From a virus, in IMG/VR virus record IMGVR_UViG_3300002488_000042, positions 1 to 30,081 of that record: a DNA stretch of 30,081 nucleotides; one strand, given 5' to 3'. The position numbers and the translations under genes were made by a program. Positions 1-6,110 of the stretch are shown piece after piece (within the stretch, counting starts at the first letter, position 1; each line of letters opens with the position of its first letter). Below the pieces are notes generated by a model. It saw nothing but the letters and a program-made list of their open reading frames with translations, was not told the origin of the DNA and did not search any database.

Positions 1-197
1 TGTTTGATGCTTCAACAGATGACTTTTGTATTGAGTTAGGTGAAAACCAAAGTGGACATCACGACTATACATCATTTGGTGGATTAACAAATCCAGCGAG
101 TTCTGGTGTAACTGGTGACATAATGTTTACTACAGTTGGTCATTCATCAGCAGATAGCTACACTATCATTATGCAGGTTAGAAAGAGCTATGACTAA
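1..197 (+). CDS. 3' end of an unknown, probably structural, phage protein
   Basis: The frame is open from base 3 to a TAA at 195-197, giving the last 64 residues of a protein that begins left of the window. The segment is rich in Gly, Ser and Thr with short alternating hydrophobic stretches, which suits a beta-rich virion protein, and it ends in a short basic tail (VRKSYD). I do not recognise the family. Its stop shares one base with the ATG of the next gene (TAATG), so it is translationally coupled to the small basic gene cluster downstream. Being next to adaptor and fibre genes, a head or decoration role is plausible but is inference only. Confidence 0.6.
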   Translation, partial: FDASTDDFCIELGENQSGHHDYTSFGGLTNPASSGVTGDIMFTTVGHSSADSYTIIMQVRKSYD

Positions 198-481
198 TGG
201 CTAGAAAACGAGACAAACAACCCCCTAAGACCAAAAAGTATTTCCGCTCCACAAAAAGTGGGGCGGGAATGACTAAAGCGGGGGTTGCTCGTTACAGAAG
301 AGAAAACCCAGGTAGTAAGTTAAAAACCGCTGTTACTGGTAAGGTAAAGCCTGGAAGTAAAGCCTCTAAAAGAAGAAAGTCTTTTTGTGCAAGGAGTGCT
401 GGACAAATGAAAAAATTTCCTAAAGCAGCAAAGAATCCTAATAGTCGTTTAAGACAAGCAAGAAGAAGATGGAAGTGTTGA
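197..481 (+). CDS. Small Lys/Arg-rich Cys-containing phage protein (94 aa)
   Basis: About a third of the residues are Lys or Arg. The recognisable core is 'MTKAGVARYRRENPGSKLKT' followed by a 'GKVKPGSKASKRRKSFCARS' segment near residues 48-67. From memory this pattern recurs in many marine phages and some large DNA viruses as a domain of unknown function (possibly DUF6321; name not checked). The charge suggests nucleic-acid contact or packaging inside the head, but nothing in the sequence proves it. The ATG overlaps the upstream stop (TAATG). It is the first of four short basic genes in the first 1.5 kb. Confidence 0.85.
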   Translation: MARKRDKQPPKTKKYFRSTKSGAGMTKAGVARYRRENPGSKLKTAVTGKVKPGSKASKRRKSFCARSAGQMKKFPKAAKNPNSRLRQARRRWKC

Positions 482-482
482 C

Positions 483-641
483 ATGAAAGCAGACGAAGTT
501 TTAAAGTTATTAGAAAAGCATGAGTCTGAGTGCAACAGACGTTATGAAAAAATAGAAAAGAGTTTAGATAAGTTAGATGTAAAAGTTTGGGGTTTAGCAG
601 TTTTAATTGTTATTACTCCTTTTTTACATAAGATGATTTAA
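483..641 (+). CDS. Small coiled-coil plus transmembrane protein, XhlA/holin-like (52 aa)
   Basis: A 52-codon gene fits exactly between the stop at 481 and the ATG cluster at 642. Residues 1-35 are a charged helix with heptad-like Leu/Ile spacing (EVLKLLEKHE, YEKIEKSLDKLD). Residues 36-48 are hydrophobic (WGLAVLIVITPFL), followed by a short basic tail. A charged helix leading into one C-terminal membrane segment resembles XhlA-type hemolysin/holin accessory proteins, so a lysis or membrane-anchor role is possible. The lysozyme gene is about 19 kb away, so a lysis cassette is not evident. Tight packing and a GGAAG sequence about 7 bases upstream of the ATG support it as a gene. Confidence 0.65.
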   Translation: MKADEVLKLLEKHESECNRRYEKIEKSLDKLDVKVWGLAVLIVITPFLHKMI

Positions 642-662
642 ATGGTTATGGGAAGGTCGCAA

Positions 663-809
663 ATGGCACGACAAGTGTCAAAGCCTCCCCAAAAAAGAAA
701 GTGGAGTAATGCGAGAAAGAGGAAAATCAATTGCAAACGACCTAAAGGATTTTCTGAAAAAGCACATTGTGCCTCTAAAAAAAGGAGAGGTTCTAAGAGC
801 AAAAGGTGA
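663..809 (+). CDS. Basic microprotein with a conserved NCKRPKGFSEKAHCA motif (48 aa)
   Basis: The frame reads 48 residues from ATG 663, which is preceded six bases earlier by a strong GGGAAGG ribosome binding site; ATGs at 642 and 648 are weaker alternatives in the same frame. The C-terminal half carries 'NCKRPKGFSEKAHCASKKRR', a Cys-x11-Cys pattern that I recall from many short phage proteins near virion genes. Composition is overwhelmingly Lys/Arg/Ser. Function is unknown; packaging with DNA is a guess shared with its basic neighbours. A different-frame ORF (709-894) overlaps its second half. Confidence 0.75.
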   Translation: MARQVSKPPQKRKWSNARKRKINCKRPKGFSEKAHCASKKRRGSKSKR

Positions 810-894
810 GCCATTAAAGGATTGCCCACAATGTATGAAAAGAAAGTATTGGTGCACTTGTTGGAAAGTATTGAAAGGAAGATATTATGCCTAA
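709..894 (+). CDS. Possible overlapping small ORF with a four-Cys knuckle (61 aa)
   Basis: This frame overlaps the previous gene by 101 bases and the next gene by 8 bases. Its C-terminal part shows C-P-Q-C and then C-T-C eight residues later, a zinc-ribbon-like arrangement. In its favour, it would fill the 77-base gap between 809 and 887 in a region where other junctions are nearly gapless. Against it, the first half is out of frame with a recognisable conserved motif, and its GGAG (703-706) is only two bases from the ATG. It may be a chance ORF. Confidence 0.3.
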   Translation: MRERGKSIANDLKDFLKKHIVPLKKGEVLRAKGEPLKDCPQCMKRKYWCTCWKVLKGRYYA

Positions 895-1171
895 AGACGC
901 TTGTTATCACAAAGTAAAAGCTAGATATAGAGTTTTTCCATCAGCATATGCTTCAGGAGCTATTGCAAAATGCCGAAAGGTAGGAGCAGCTAATTACGGA
1001 ACTGGTGGCAAAAAGAAAGCTAAAAAGAAGGCAGAAGGTGGTGTAATTGAGCTAAAAAATGGTGGTTCTGTGCCAAAAAGAACTCGTAAAAGAAAAACAA
1101 AAAATCCAAACATTGCACGAGGTTGTGGTGTGGTTATGAACAATAGAAGAAAAGTAACAAAGTTTAGATAA
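887..1171 (+). CDS. Basic DUF5872-type phage protein with a second conserved C-terminal motif (94 aa)
   Basis: The N-terminus (DACYHKVKARYRVFPSAYAS, then GAIAKCRKVGA) matches a small domain of unknown function that I recall as DUF5872, with Cys at residues 6 and 29. A lysine-rich linker and a GG-containing stretch (GGVIELKNGGSVPK) follow. The C-terminus has 'RGCGVVMNNRRKVTKF', which I recall as a separate short motif in other marine phage proteins. The gene therefore looks like two short basic modules joined by a linker. Function is unknown. Its TAA overlaps the ATG of the next gene (TAATG). Confidence 0.85.
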   Translation: MPKDACYHKVKARYRVFPSAYASGAIAKCRKVGAANYGTGGKKKAKKKAEGGVIELKNGGSVPKRTRKRKTKNPNIARGCGVVMNNRRKVTKFR

Positions 1172-1452
1172 TGGCTGTTCGTAAAACAAAAGCTGGTCTT
1201 GCTCTTAAACGATGGTTTAAAGAAGATTGGAAAGATCAAAGAACTGGTAAAAAGTGTGGTAGACAAAAAGGTGAAAAACGTGGAACTCCTTATTGTAGAC
1301 CAACAAAACGCATTTCATCAAAGACACCTAAAACTGCATCCGAGATGTCTGCGTCAGAAAAAAGAAAGCGTATTGCACAGAAAAAAAGATTAGGTCAACC
1401 TTCAGGTAAGCCAAGAAGAGTTCAAGCAGCGAGGCGTAGAAAGAAAAAATGA
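1171..1452 (+). CDS. Basic Cys-containing phage protein (93 aa)
   Basis: This Lys/Arg-rich protein carries a recognisable pattern: W-F-K-E-D-W near residues 15-20, then 'KKCGRQKGEKRGTPYCRP' and a long basic helix (MSASEKRKRIAQKKR). Similar proteins with WxxEDW, CGR and YPKC blocks occur, from memory, in many phages and some giant viruses with no assigned role. It shares one base with the upstream gene and four with the downstream gene (ATGA). With its neighbours it forms a run of basic microproteins, which suggests joint expression and perhaps a common DNA-associated function. Confidence 0.85.
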   Translation: MAVRKTKAGLALKRWFKEDWKDQRTGKKCGRQKGEKRGTPYCRPTKRISSKTPKTASEMSASEKRKRIAQKKRLGQPSGKPRRVQAARRRKKK

Positions 1453-2000
1453 GTTTAGAGCAAAAAATTTGTGATGAAATTAAATCTTGGTCTAAATATG
1501 CCTTAGAAATTCCTAACGAAAATTATAATAATTTACCATCATGTCCCTACGCAAAAGCCGCTTGGAAAAACAATAAAGTAGGTTTTGCATTAAAAACCAC
1601 GAAAAATTACGATTTAGTTTATACTTTAATAAATAAATTCCATGATTCCAAAGATTTAGTAATAGTTATTGATCTGTGTTATGAAGATAATAAAATTTTT
1701 CATAACAACCTTACAAATTTAAATGAATTGATACATCAAAATAAATTCAACCAAAGAGATATTTGGTTAATGGGATTCCACCCTGATGACGACGTTAATG
1801 AACTTATAGATGATGGTTCTTTTGACGAAATTGTTAGTGAAGAATATTCTTTGATATTCGTACAAAGACTAAGTAAGCTTCAAGAAAGTGCAAATAAATT
1901 GAAGAAACTTGGATATTATGATAATTATTATAATAGGTACGATGTTAAAGACATTTATGAGCAACGTGAAAACTACTATAGGAGACTAAAATGGCAATGA
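1449..2000 (+). CDS. Conserved phage protein of unknown function (183 aa)
   Basis: The start ATG overlaps the preceding stop by four bases. A 'LPSCPYAKAAWKNNKV' block lies near residues 28-44 and recalls the CPFAxxxW signature of DUF1415-like proteins. The middle (DLVIVIDLCYE, then DIWLMGFHPDDDVNELID) looks like an alpha/beta core with acidic loops. The C-terminal third is a charged helix with many Tyr (KLGYYDNYYNRYDVKDIYEQ). From memory, close relatives occur in T4-like and podovirus-like marine phages as hypothetical proteins. Unlike its neighbours it is not basic. No catalytic assignment is made. Confidence 0.85.
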   Translation: MSLEQKICDEIKSWSKYALEIPNENYNNLPSCPYAKAAWKNNKVGFALKTTKNYDLVYTLINKFHDSKDLVIVIDLCYEDNKIFHNNLTNLNELIHQNKFNQRDIWLMGFHPDDDVNELIDDGSFDEIVSEEYSLIFVQRLSKLQESANKLKKLGYYDNYYNRYDVKDIYEQRENYYRRLKWQ

Positions 2001-2161
2001 GTCCAAGAAAAATGATGGCAATGTCTAAAGACATGGCTAAAGCAGCTAAAATGATGATGGGTGGCGAAGCAAAACCAAAAAAAATGAGAGGCGGTGGCAT
2101 GACCAAAAAGATGCGTGGTGGTGGCATGGCTAAGAAAATGAGAAAAGGTGGTAAAGCCTAA
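1991..2161 (+). CDS. Met-rich, Gly-repeat basic microprotein (56 aa)
   Basis: Fourteen of the 56 residues are Met and many of the rest are Lys, Arg or Gly. The second half repeats a unit of the form K-K-M-R-G-G-G-M about three times (residues 30-54). A clear AGGAG at 1980-1984 lies six bases before the ATG. The ATG sits inside the last codons of the upstream gene (10-base overlap), and the TAA shares one base with the next ATG. I recall similar MRGGGM-repeat proteins in SAR11-type phages. Function is unknown; the composition suggests a disordered, nucleic-acid- or membrane-interacting peptide. Confidence 0.75.
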   Translation: MAMSPRKMMAMSKDMAKAAKMMMGGEAKPKKMRGGGMTKKMRGGGMAKKMRKGGKA

Positions 2162-2829
2162 TGGCAACCTCAAGTTCTACTGATTTTGATTTAGATGTCG
2201 CAGAGTATATTGAGGAGGCTTTTGAAAGATGTGGTTTAGAAGCTAAAACTGGTTACGATTTGCAAACTGCTCGGCGTTCTATGAACATTATGTTAGCTGA
2301 GTGGGCAAATCGTGGCCTTAATCAATGGACTATTGAACAAAGGACACAAGCTCTTACGATAAATGATTCAGAATATAGTTTAGCAACTGATGTAATTGAT
2401 ATACTATCTTTAGTTGTTAGACGTAGTGGAACTGACTTTTCAATGACAAGAATAAGCAGAGATGCTTTTTTAAATTTACCAAACAAAACTTCTACTGGCA
2501 GACCCACACAATATTTTTTAGATAGGCAAATAACACCAAATCTAAAATTATTTCCTACGCCAGAAAACAGCACAGATGTTATTGTGTATGATGCTTTAAC
2601 ACGCATACAGGATGCAGATACGCAAGTCAATACTATGGAGGTGCCTTTTAGGTTTATACCTTGTTTGACTGCTGGATTGGCTTATTATATAGCAATGAAA
2701 AGAGCACCAGATAGAATACAATTTCTCAAAACTGTGTATGAAGAAGAGTTTGAAAGAGCAATGGCAGAGGATAGAGACAGATCTGCATTTAACGTATCTC
2801 CTAAATTAGATTATTATAAGGTGGGATAA
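2161..2829 (+). CDS. Head-tail adaptor-like phage protein (222 aa)
   Basis: The N-terminal half is helical (VAEYIEEAFERCGLEAK, then ARRSMNIMLAEWANRGLNQW), followed by a beta segment with 'STGRPTQYFLDRQITP NLKLFPTP' around residues 113-140, and a C-terminal helical region (FIPCLTAGLAYYIAMKRAPD). The GRPxxY...LxLxPxP pattern is what I know from T7 gp11 / P22 gp4 / SU10-type adaptors, which form a ring between portal and tail nozzle. It overlaps the preceding and following genes by one base each. Length fits an adaptor of about 200 residues. The family assignment rests on pattern memory. Confidence 0.7.
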   Translation: MATSSSTDFDLDVAEYIEEAFERCGLEAKTGYDLQTARRSMNIMLAEWANRGLNQWTIEQRTQALTINDSEYSLATDVIDILSLVVRRSGTDFSMTRISRDAFLNLPNKTSTGRPTQYFLDRQITPNLKLFPTPENSTDVIVYDALTRIQDADTQVNTMEVPFRFIPCLTAGLAYYIAMKRAPDRIQFLKTVYEEEFERAMAEDRDRSAFNVSPKLDYYKVG

Positions 2830-3143
2830 TGGCTTTTGCTAGTGGTAAATATGCTTACAGAATATCAGATAGGTCTGGGTTTAGATATAAATTAAAAGAC
2901 ACTCGAAAAGAATGGAATGGGTCTATTGTTGGCAAAGATGAATATGAAGAAAAGCATCCACAACTAGAACCAGTAAGAGTTCGTGCAGATAATCAAGCAA
3001 TTAGAGATGCTAGACCAGACACGGAAGATGATGGAAAAAAATTCATTGTTTACACAAATACTGGATTAGGTAATATAGGAACATTACTTACGACATTTAG
3101 TGCAACGGCTTCAGTTGGAACAGTAACAGTGAGTACAACATGA
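2829..3143 (+). CDS. Small conserved virion-associated protein (104 aa)
   Basis: Residues 1-50 carry 'YAYRISDRSGFRYKLKD', 'RKEWNGSIVGKDEYEEKHPQ' and a LEPVRVRADN segment, a conserved small domain that I recall in cyanophage and other marine phage structural modules. The last 25 residues are a hydrophobic Thr/Ser/Gly stretch ending in SVGTVTVSTT, resembling the GTVTV beta repeats seen in other virion proteins of this window. It lies between two adaptor-like genes and overlaps the next by four bases. The likely role is minor tail or connector protein; the exact role is unknown. Confidence 0.7.
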   Translation: MAFASGKYAYRISDRSGFRYKLKDTRKEWNGSIVGKDEYEEKHPQLEPVRVRADNQAIRDARPDTEDDGKKFIVYTNTGLGNIGTLLTTFSATASVGTVTVSTT

Positions 3144-3787
3144 GTTTTACATTAACAACATTAACGGCTTCAATACAAGAGTGGACTGAAAATGATGAAT
3201 CAACTTTTGTAGCCGAGATTCCTTTTTTTATAAAAAATGCTGAAGAAAGAATATTTAAAGTTGTTGATTTAGACCTTTTTAGAAAAAATGTTACTGGAAC
3301 AATGACAAGTGGTAACAAATTTTTAGAAAAACCATCTGATTACTTGGCAACTTTTTCTTTATCTTACGTAGATTCAAGTAGTCAAAATGTTTTTTTACTA
3401 CAAAAAGATGTTAATTACATACAAGAGTTTACACCAAACTCAAGCACCACTGGTAGTCCTAGATTTTATTCATCTTTTGATGTTGATACATTCATAGTTG
3501 CACCAACTCCAGATTCTAGTTATGCCGTTGAATTACATTATTATTATAGACCTGCTTCGTTAACAACTGATGATTCTGGAAGCACTTGGATAAGCACAAA
3601 CGCACCAGATGCTTTATTATATGCTACACTTGTAGAGGCATATACTTTTATGAAAGGTGAGTCAGACTTAATACAACTATATACTGCAAGATTTACAGAG
3701 GCTATAAGCAGACTTAAAGTATATGGTGAAGGACAAGAAAATACAGATGCTTTTAGGGAGGGTTTGGTCAGAGTTCCAAAACAATAG
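3140..3787 (+). CDS. Second adaptor/tail-connector-like protein (215 aa)
   Basis: An N-terminal helical region (TLTASIQEWTENDESTFVAE, FFIKNAEERIFKVVDLDLFR) leads into a beta-rich middle with 'STTGSPRFYSSFDVDTFIVA PTPDSSYAVELHYYYRP' near residues 112-148 and a C-terminal helical part (DALLYATLVEAYTFMKGE). The GxPRFY...I.V.PTP...YxVxLHYYYRP pattern is typical, from memory, of adaptor or tail-tube proteins of marine podoviruses. It is the second such protein within 1.6 kb; one may contact the portal and the other the nozzle. The ATG overlaps the previous stop by four bases. Confidence 0.7.
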   Translation: MSFTLTTLTASIQEWTENDESTFVAEIPFFIKNAEERIFKVVDLDLFRKNVTGTMTSGNKFLEKPSDYLATFSLSYVDSSSQNVFLLQKDVNYIQEFTPNSSTTGSPRFYSSFDVDTFIVAPTPDSSYAVELHYYYRPASLTTDDSGSTWISTNAPDALLYATLVEAYTFMKGESDLIQLYTARFTEAISRLKVYGEGQENTDAFREGLVRVPKQ

Positions 3788-3798
3788 AGGGTAGCAAG

Positions 3799-4518
3799 AT
3801 GAAAAACAAAAGCATAGCTATTGTTGCACTTGGCAATAGTTTTTCAGAATATATATTAGCAAAAATAAGAAGTGAAAAATTTGATGAGGTATGGACAATT
3901 AATTCTATGTCTGGTGTTATCTATCACGATAAGTGTTTTATGATGGACCCGCCCTCTAGGTTTTTGGATTCACCCAACGCTGGTAAACAAACAGATGTAA
4001 TGACAGAAAGACTTTTAACTAAAAAGGATATACCAATATATTCTTGTTGTTTAGATAAAAGATGTCCTGACGTTGTAGAATATCCTTTACAAGAAGTAAT
4101 ACAAAAAACTGGCTATGCTTATTTTAATAACACAGTATCTTATTCGATAGGTTATGCAGTATCACAAAAAGTGTCAGATTTACATTTGTATGGAATAGAT
4201 TTTACTCATAAAGATGTTGCTTTTGCAGAGGCAGGCAGAGCGTGTTGTGAATTTTGGTTAGCTATAGCTATTTCAAAAAAAATAAAAGTTCACATAGCTA
4301 ATAGTTCATCTTTGCTAGATATGAATGTTCCAGACGATGAAAAACTTTATGGTTATCATAGACTTGACGATCCACTTGTTTCTACAACCACACAAGGTAA
4401 TATGTTAATAACAAAAAAATCAAAGTTAGAACCGCCAGAACCACTTGATTCAAAACCTAATTTAATAGGTAGAGTTGATATACCTGGCATAAGTTATGAG
4501 GAGAAAAAAAATGCTTGA
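3799..4518 (+). CDS. Rossmann-like conserved phage protein (239 aa)
   Basis: The N-terminus (KSIAIVALGNSFSEYI) looks like a beta strand plus glycine loop of a nucleotide- or sugar-binding Rossmann fold. Conserved-looking blocks follow: 'DEVWTINSMSGVIYHDKCFM', 'YAYFNNTVSYSIGYAV', 'DLHLYGIDFTHK' and 'AEAGRACCEFWLAIA'. I recall many phage proteins with the same block order, mostly unannotated; the fold is reminiscent of DUF115/MptE-like or glycosyltransferase-A-like proteins. It sits between adaptor genes and beta-rich virion proteins but does not look structural. A GAGG lies seven bases before the ATG. Possible roles are sugar or cofactor chemistry on the host surface or virion; unproven. Confidence 0.75.
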   Translation: MKNKSIAIVALGNSFSEYILAKIRSEKFDEVWTINSMSGVIYHDKCFMMDPPSRFLDSPNAGKQTDVMTERLLTKKDIPIYSCCLDKRCPDVVEYPLQEVIQKTGYAYFNNTVSYSIGYAVSQKVSDLHLYGIDFTHKDVAFAEAGRACCEFWLAIAISKKIKVHIANSSSLLDMNVPDDEKLYGYHRLDDPLVSTTTQGNMLITKKSKLEPPEPLDSKPNLIGRVDIPGISYEEKKNA

Positions 4519-4798
4519 TTTAGGATCAGGAACTGTTGGAAGTGTCAATATTAAAACATCACAAGGGGGTGGATTGACAAACGAGCAGATAGCAGACTTA
4601 GCTGTTGATAAGATAGCAGGTATATCAGATCAAGCTCCCCCTCATGTTAGGCAACAAGCTAAATTATTTAAAGAGCAACTTAAAGGAGTTTTGTATCATT
4701 ATATATTATTGGCAAGAAGAGAGGAACGTGCTAGTATAATTCAAGTTCTAAGATCAAGCGGTCAAAAAGAAACCGCTGAATATATAAGGAGACTTTAA
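4511..4798 (+). CDS. Conserved small phage protein of unknown function (95 aa)
   Basis: The start is placed at ATG 4511, because GAGGAG at 4498-4503 lies seven bases upstream; an in-frame ATG at 4496 would overlap that binding site. A flexible Gly-rich N-terminus is followed by an all-alpha domain: 'LTNEQIADLAVDKIAGISDQ APPHVRQQAKLFKEQL', then 'YILLARREERASIIQVLRSS' and 'AEYIRRL'. I recall this pattern as a widespread phage protein located near tail genes, without known function. It overlaps the preceding gene by eight bases. Confidence 0.75.
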   Translation: MLDLGSGTVGSVNIKTSQGGGLTNEQIADLAVDKIAGISDQAPPHVRQQAKLFKEQLKGVLYHYILLARREERASIIQVLRSSGQKETAEYIRRL

Positions 4799-4799
4799 T

Positions 4800-5252
4800 A
4801 TGGCTATAGCACAAGCAATGTGTACTGCATTTAAACAAGAGTTATTGTTAGGCACACACAATTTTGCAACAAACGGAAATGCTTTTAAATTAGCGTTATA
4901 TGCAGAAGGTGGTGGAGGCAAATCTTCCACAACTGCGACATTAGGAGCAGCAACGACTGCTTTTACGACAACTGGTGAAATTGCAAATAGTGGTTCTTAT
5001 ACTTCTGGTGGTGGCACTTTAACTAAAGTTGCACCGACAACTTCTGGAACAACTGCTTTTACAGATTTTGCTGACTTAAGTTTCACAACTGCAACAATTA
5101 CCGCTATGGGTGCTTTAATTTATAATGACACTAATAGTGATAAAGCAGTTTGTGTGTTAGATTTTACATCTAATAAAACTTCAACATCTGGCACTTTCAC
5201 AATTCAGTTTCCAACTGCTGATGCAAGTAATGCGATTATAAGGATAGCCTAA
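4800..5252 (+). CDS. Beta-rich virion protein, conserved in marine phages (150 aa)
   Basis: After a short helical N-terminus (AQAMCTAFKQELLLGTHNF) the protein is dominated by Thr, Ala, Gly and Ser in alternating beta-type stretches, ending in 'GTFTIQFPTADASNAIIRIA'. I recall near-identical C-termini in structural modules of many marine phages. A strong AAGGAG precedes the ATG by eight bases, which fits high expression. The likely role is a tail or head decoration protein; I cannot assign which. It is followed directly by the cupredoxin-containing gene, with no gap. Confidence 0.75.
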   Translation: MAIAQAMCTAFKQELLLGTHNFATNGNAFKLALYAEGGGGKSSTTATLGAATTAFTTTGEIANSGSYTSGGGTLTKVAPTTSGTTAFTDFADLSFTTATITAMGALIYNDTNSDKAVCVLDFTSNKTSTSGTFTIQFPTADASNAIIRIA

Positions 5253-6110
5253 ATGTCAAATTCTACCTTACAAGGTTGGGGTAGAGGCACATGGGGTCAA
5301 GGTCCTTGGAATGAAGAGATTGACGTTGTTGTTACTGGTGTTGTTGGTACAACTGCTTTAGGGACTCCAGATGGTATACCTGGTGTAAATGTTGCTGCAA
5401 CAGGTGTTTCTGCAACCACTGCCATAAGTCAAACTGGTGCTAGTACAGTCACTTTCACTGTTACTGTTGTTTCTGGCAACCCTTCAAATCATCCATATTA
5501 CAATCAAGGATCAACAAATAAGTATGCCATTGGTGGATCGACAGCTACTTCTGATGTTACTTTAACTTTATATGAGGGTAATACTTATAGATTTAATCAA
5601 GATGACAGTAGTAATGATGGTCATCCAATTAATCTTTATGAGGATAAAGACAAAAATACAAGATACACTAGTGGTGTAAGTTACAATATAGATGGTTCAT
5701 CTGTTTCTCAGTCATCTTACGTTGACACCACTACTTTTAATGCAGGCACAACTAGATATGTAGAAATAACTGTTCCAGACGGAGCACCTACATTGCATTA
5801 TCAATGTTACAACCATGCTCTCATGGGTTATTTTGGAAATACTCTTGGTATTCCTAACATAGCAACAACAACTGGAGCATCTGTTACTGGAAATGTTGGA
5901 ACAACTGCATTAGGCTCAGAGTCTGTTGTGGCTAGTGTTGACGTTAGTGTCACCTTAGATGCTGCACAAGCACAACAATCTAGTGTTGTCACAGTGCCAC
6001 AATGTGTGGTATCTTTAACGGGAGTAAGTGCTACTGGTGGCACTGGAGAGGAATTAGTATATAGTTTAATAGTTCCAAATCAAACAGCTAACTGGCAAGA
6101 GGTCGCATAA
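5253..6110 (+). CDS. Virion protein with a cupredoxin-like domain and flanking beta repeats (285 aa)
   Basis: Residues 8-20 hold a Trp/Gly motif (GWGRGTWGQGPWN) also found in the nozzle protein downstream. A repeat of the form VTGVVGTTALG occurs at 27-37 and again (VTGNVGTTALG) at 211-221, flanking the central domain. Residues about 66-200 look like a cupredoxin-type beta sandwich: a strand with 'LYEGNTYRFNQDD', His124 in GHPINLY, and C-terminal Cys185, His188 and Met191 in QCYNHALMGYF. The C-x2-H-x2-M spacing equals that of the type 1 copper protein amicyanin. I recall the domain in cyanophage structural proteins. Whether it binds copper, or is only a fold used for structure, cannot be told from sequence. 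Confidence 0.75.
   Translation: MSNSTLQGWGRGTWGQGPWNEEIDVVVTGVVGTTALGTPDGIPGVNVAATGVSATTAISQTGASTVTFTVTVVSGNPSNHPYYNQGSTNKYAIGGSTATSDVTLTLYEGNTYRFNQDDSSNDGHPINLYEDKDKNTRYTSGVSYNIDGSSVSQSSYVDTTTFNAGTTRYVEITVPDGAPTLHYQCYNHALMGYFGNTLGIPNIATTTGASVTGNVGTTALGSESVVASVDVSVTLDAAQAQQSSVVTVPQCVVSLTGVSATGGTGEELVYSLIVPNQTANWQEVA

Noticed and set aside
831-917. A 28-codon open frame in the gap after the basic microprotein
   Set aside because: It is too short, has no ribosome binding site, and runs into the next gene in the wrong frame.
4565-4600. TTGACA-like box inside the 4511 gene
   Set aside because: There is no -10 box at a suitable distance, and it lies within a coding region with no gene start downstream.
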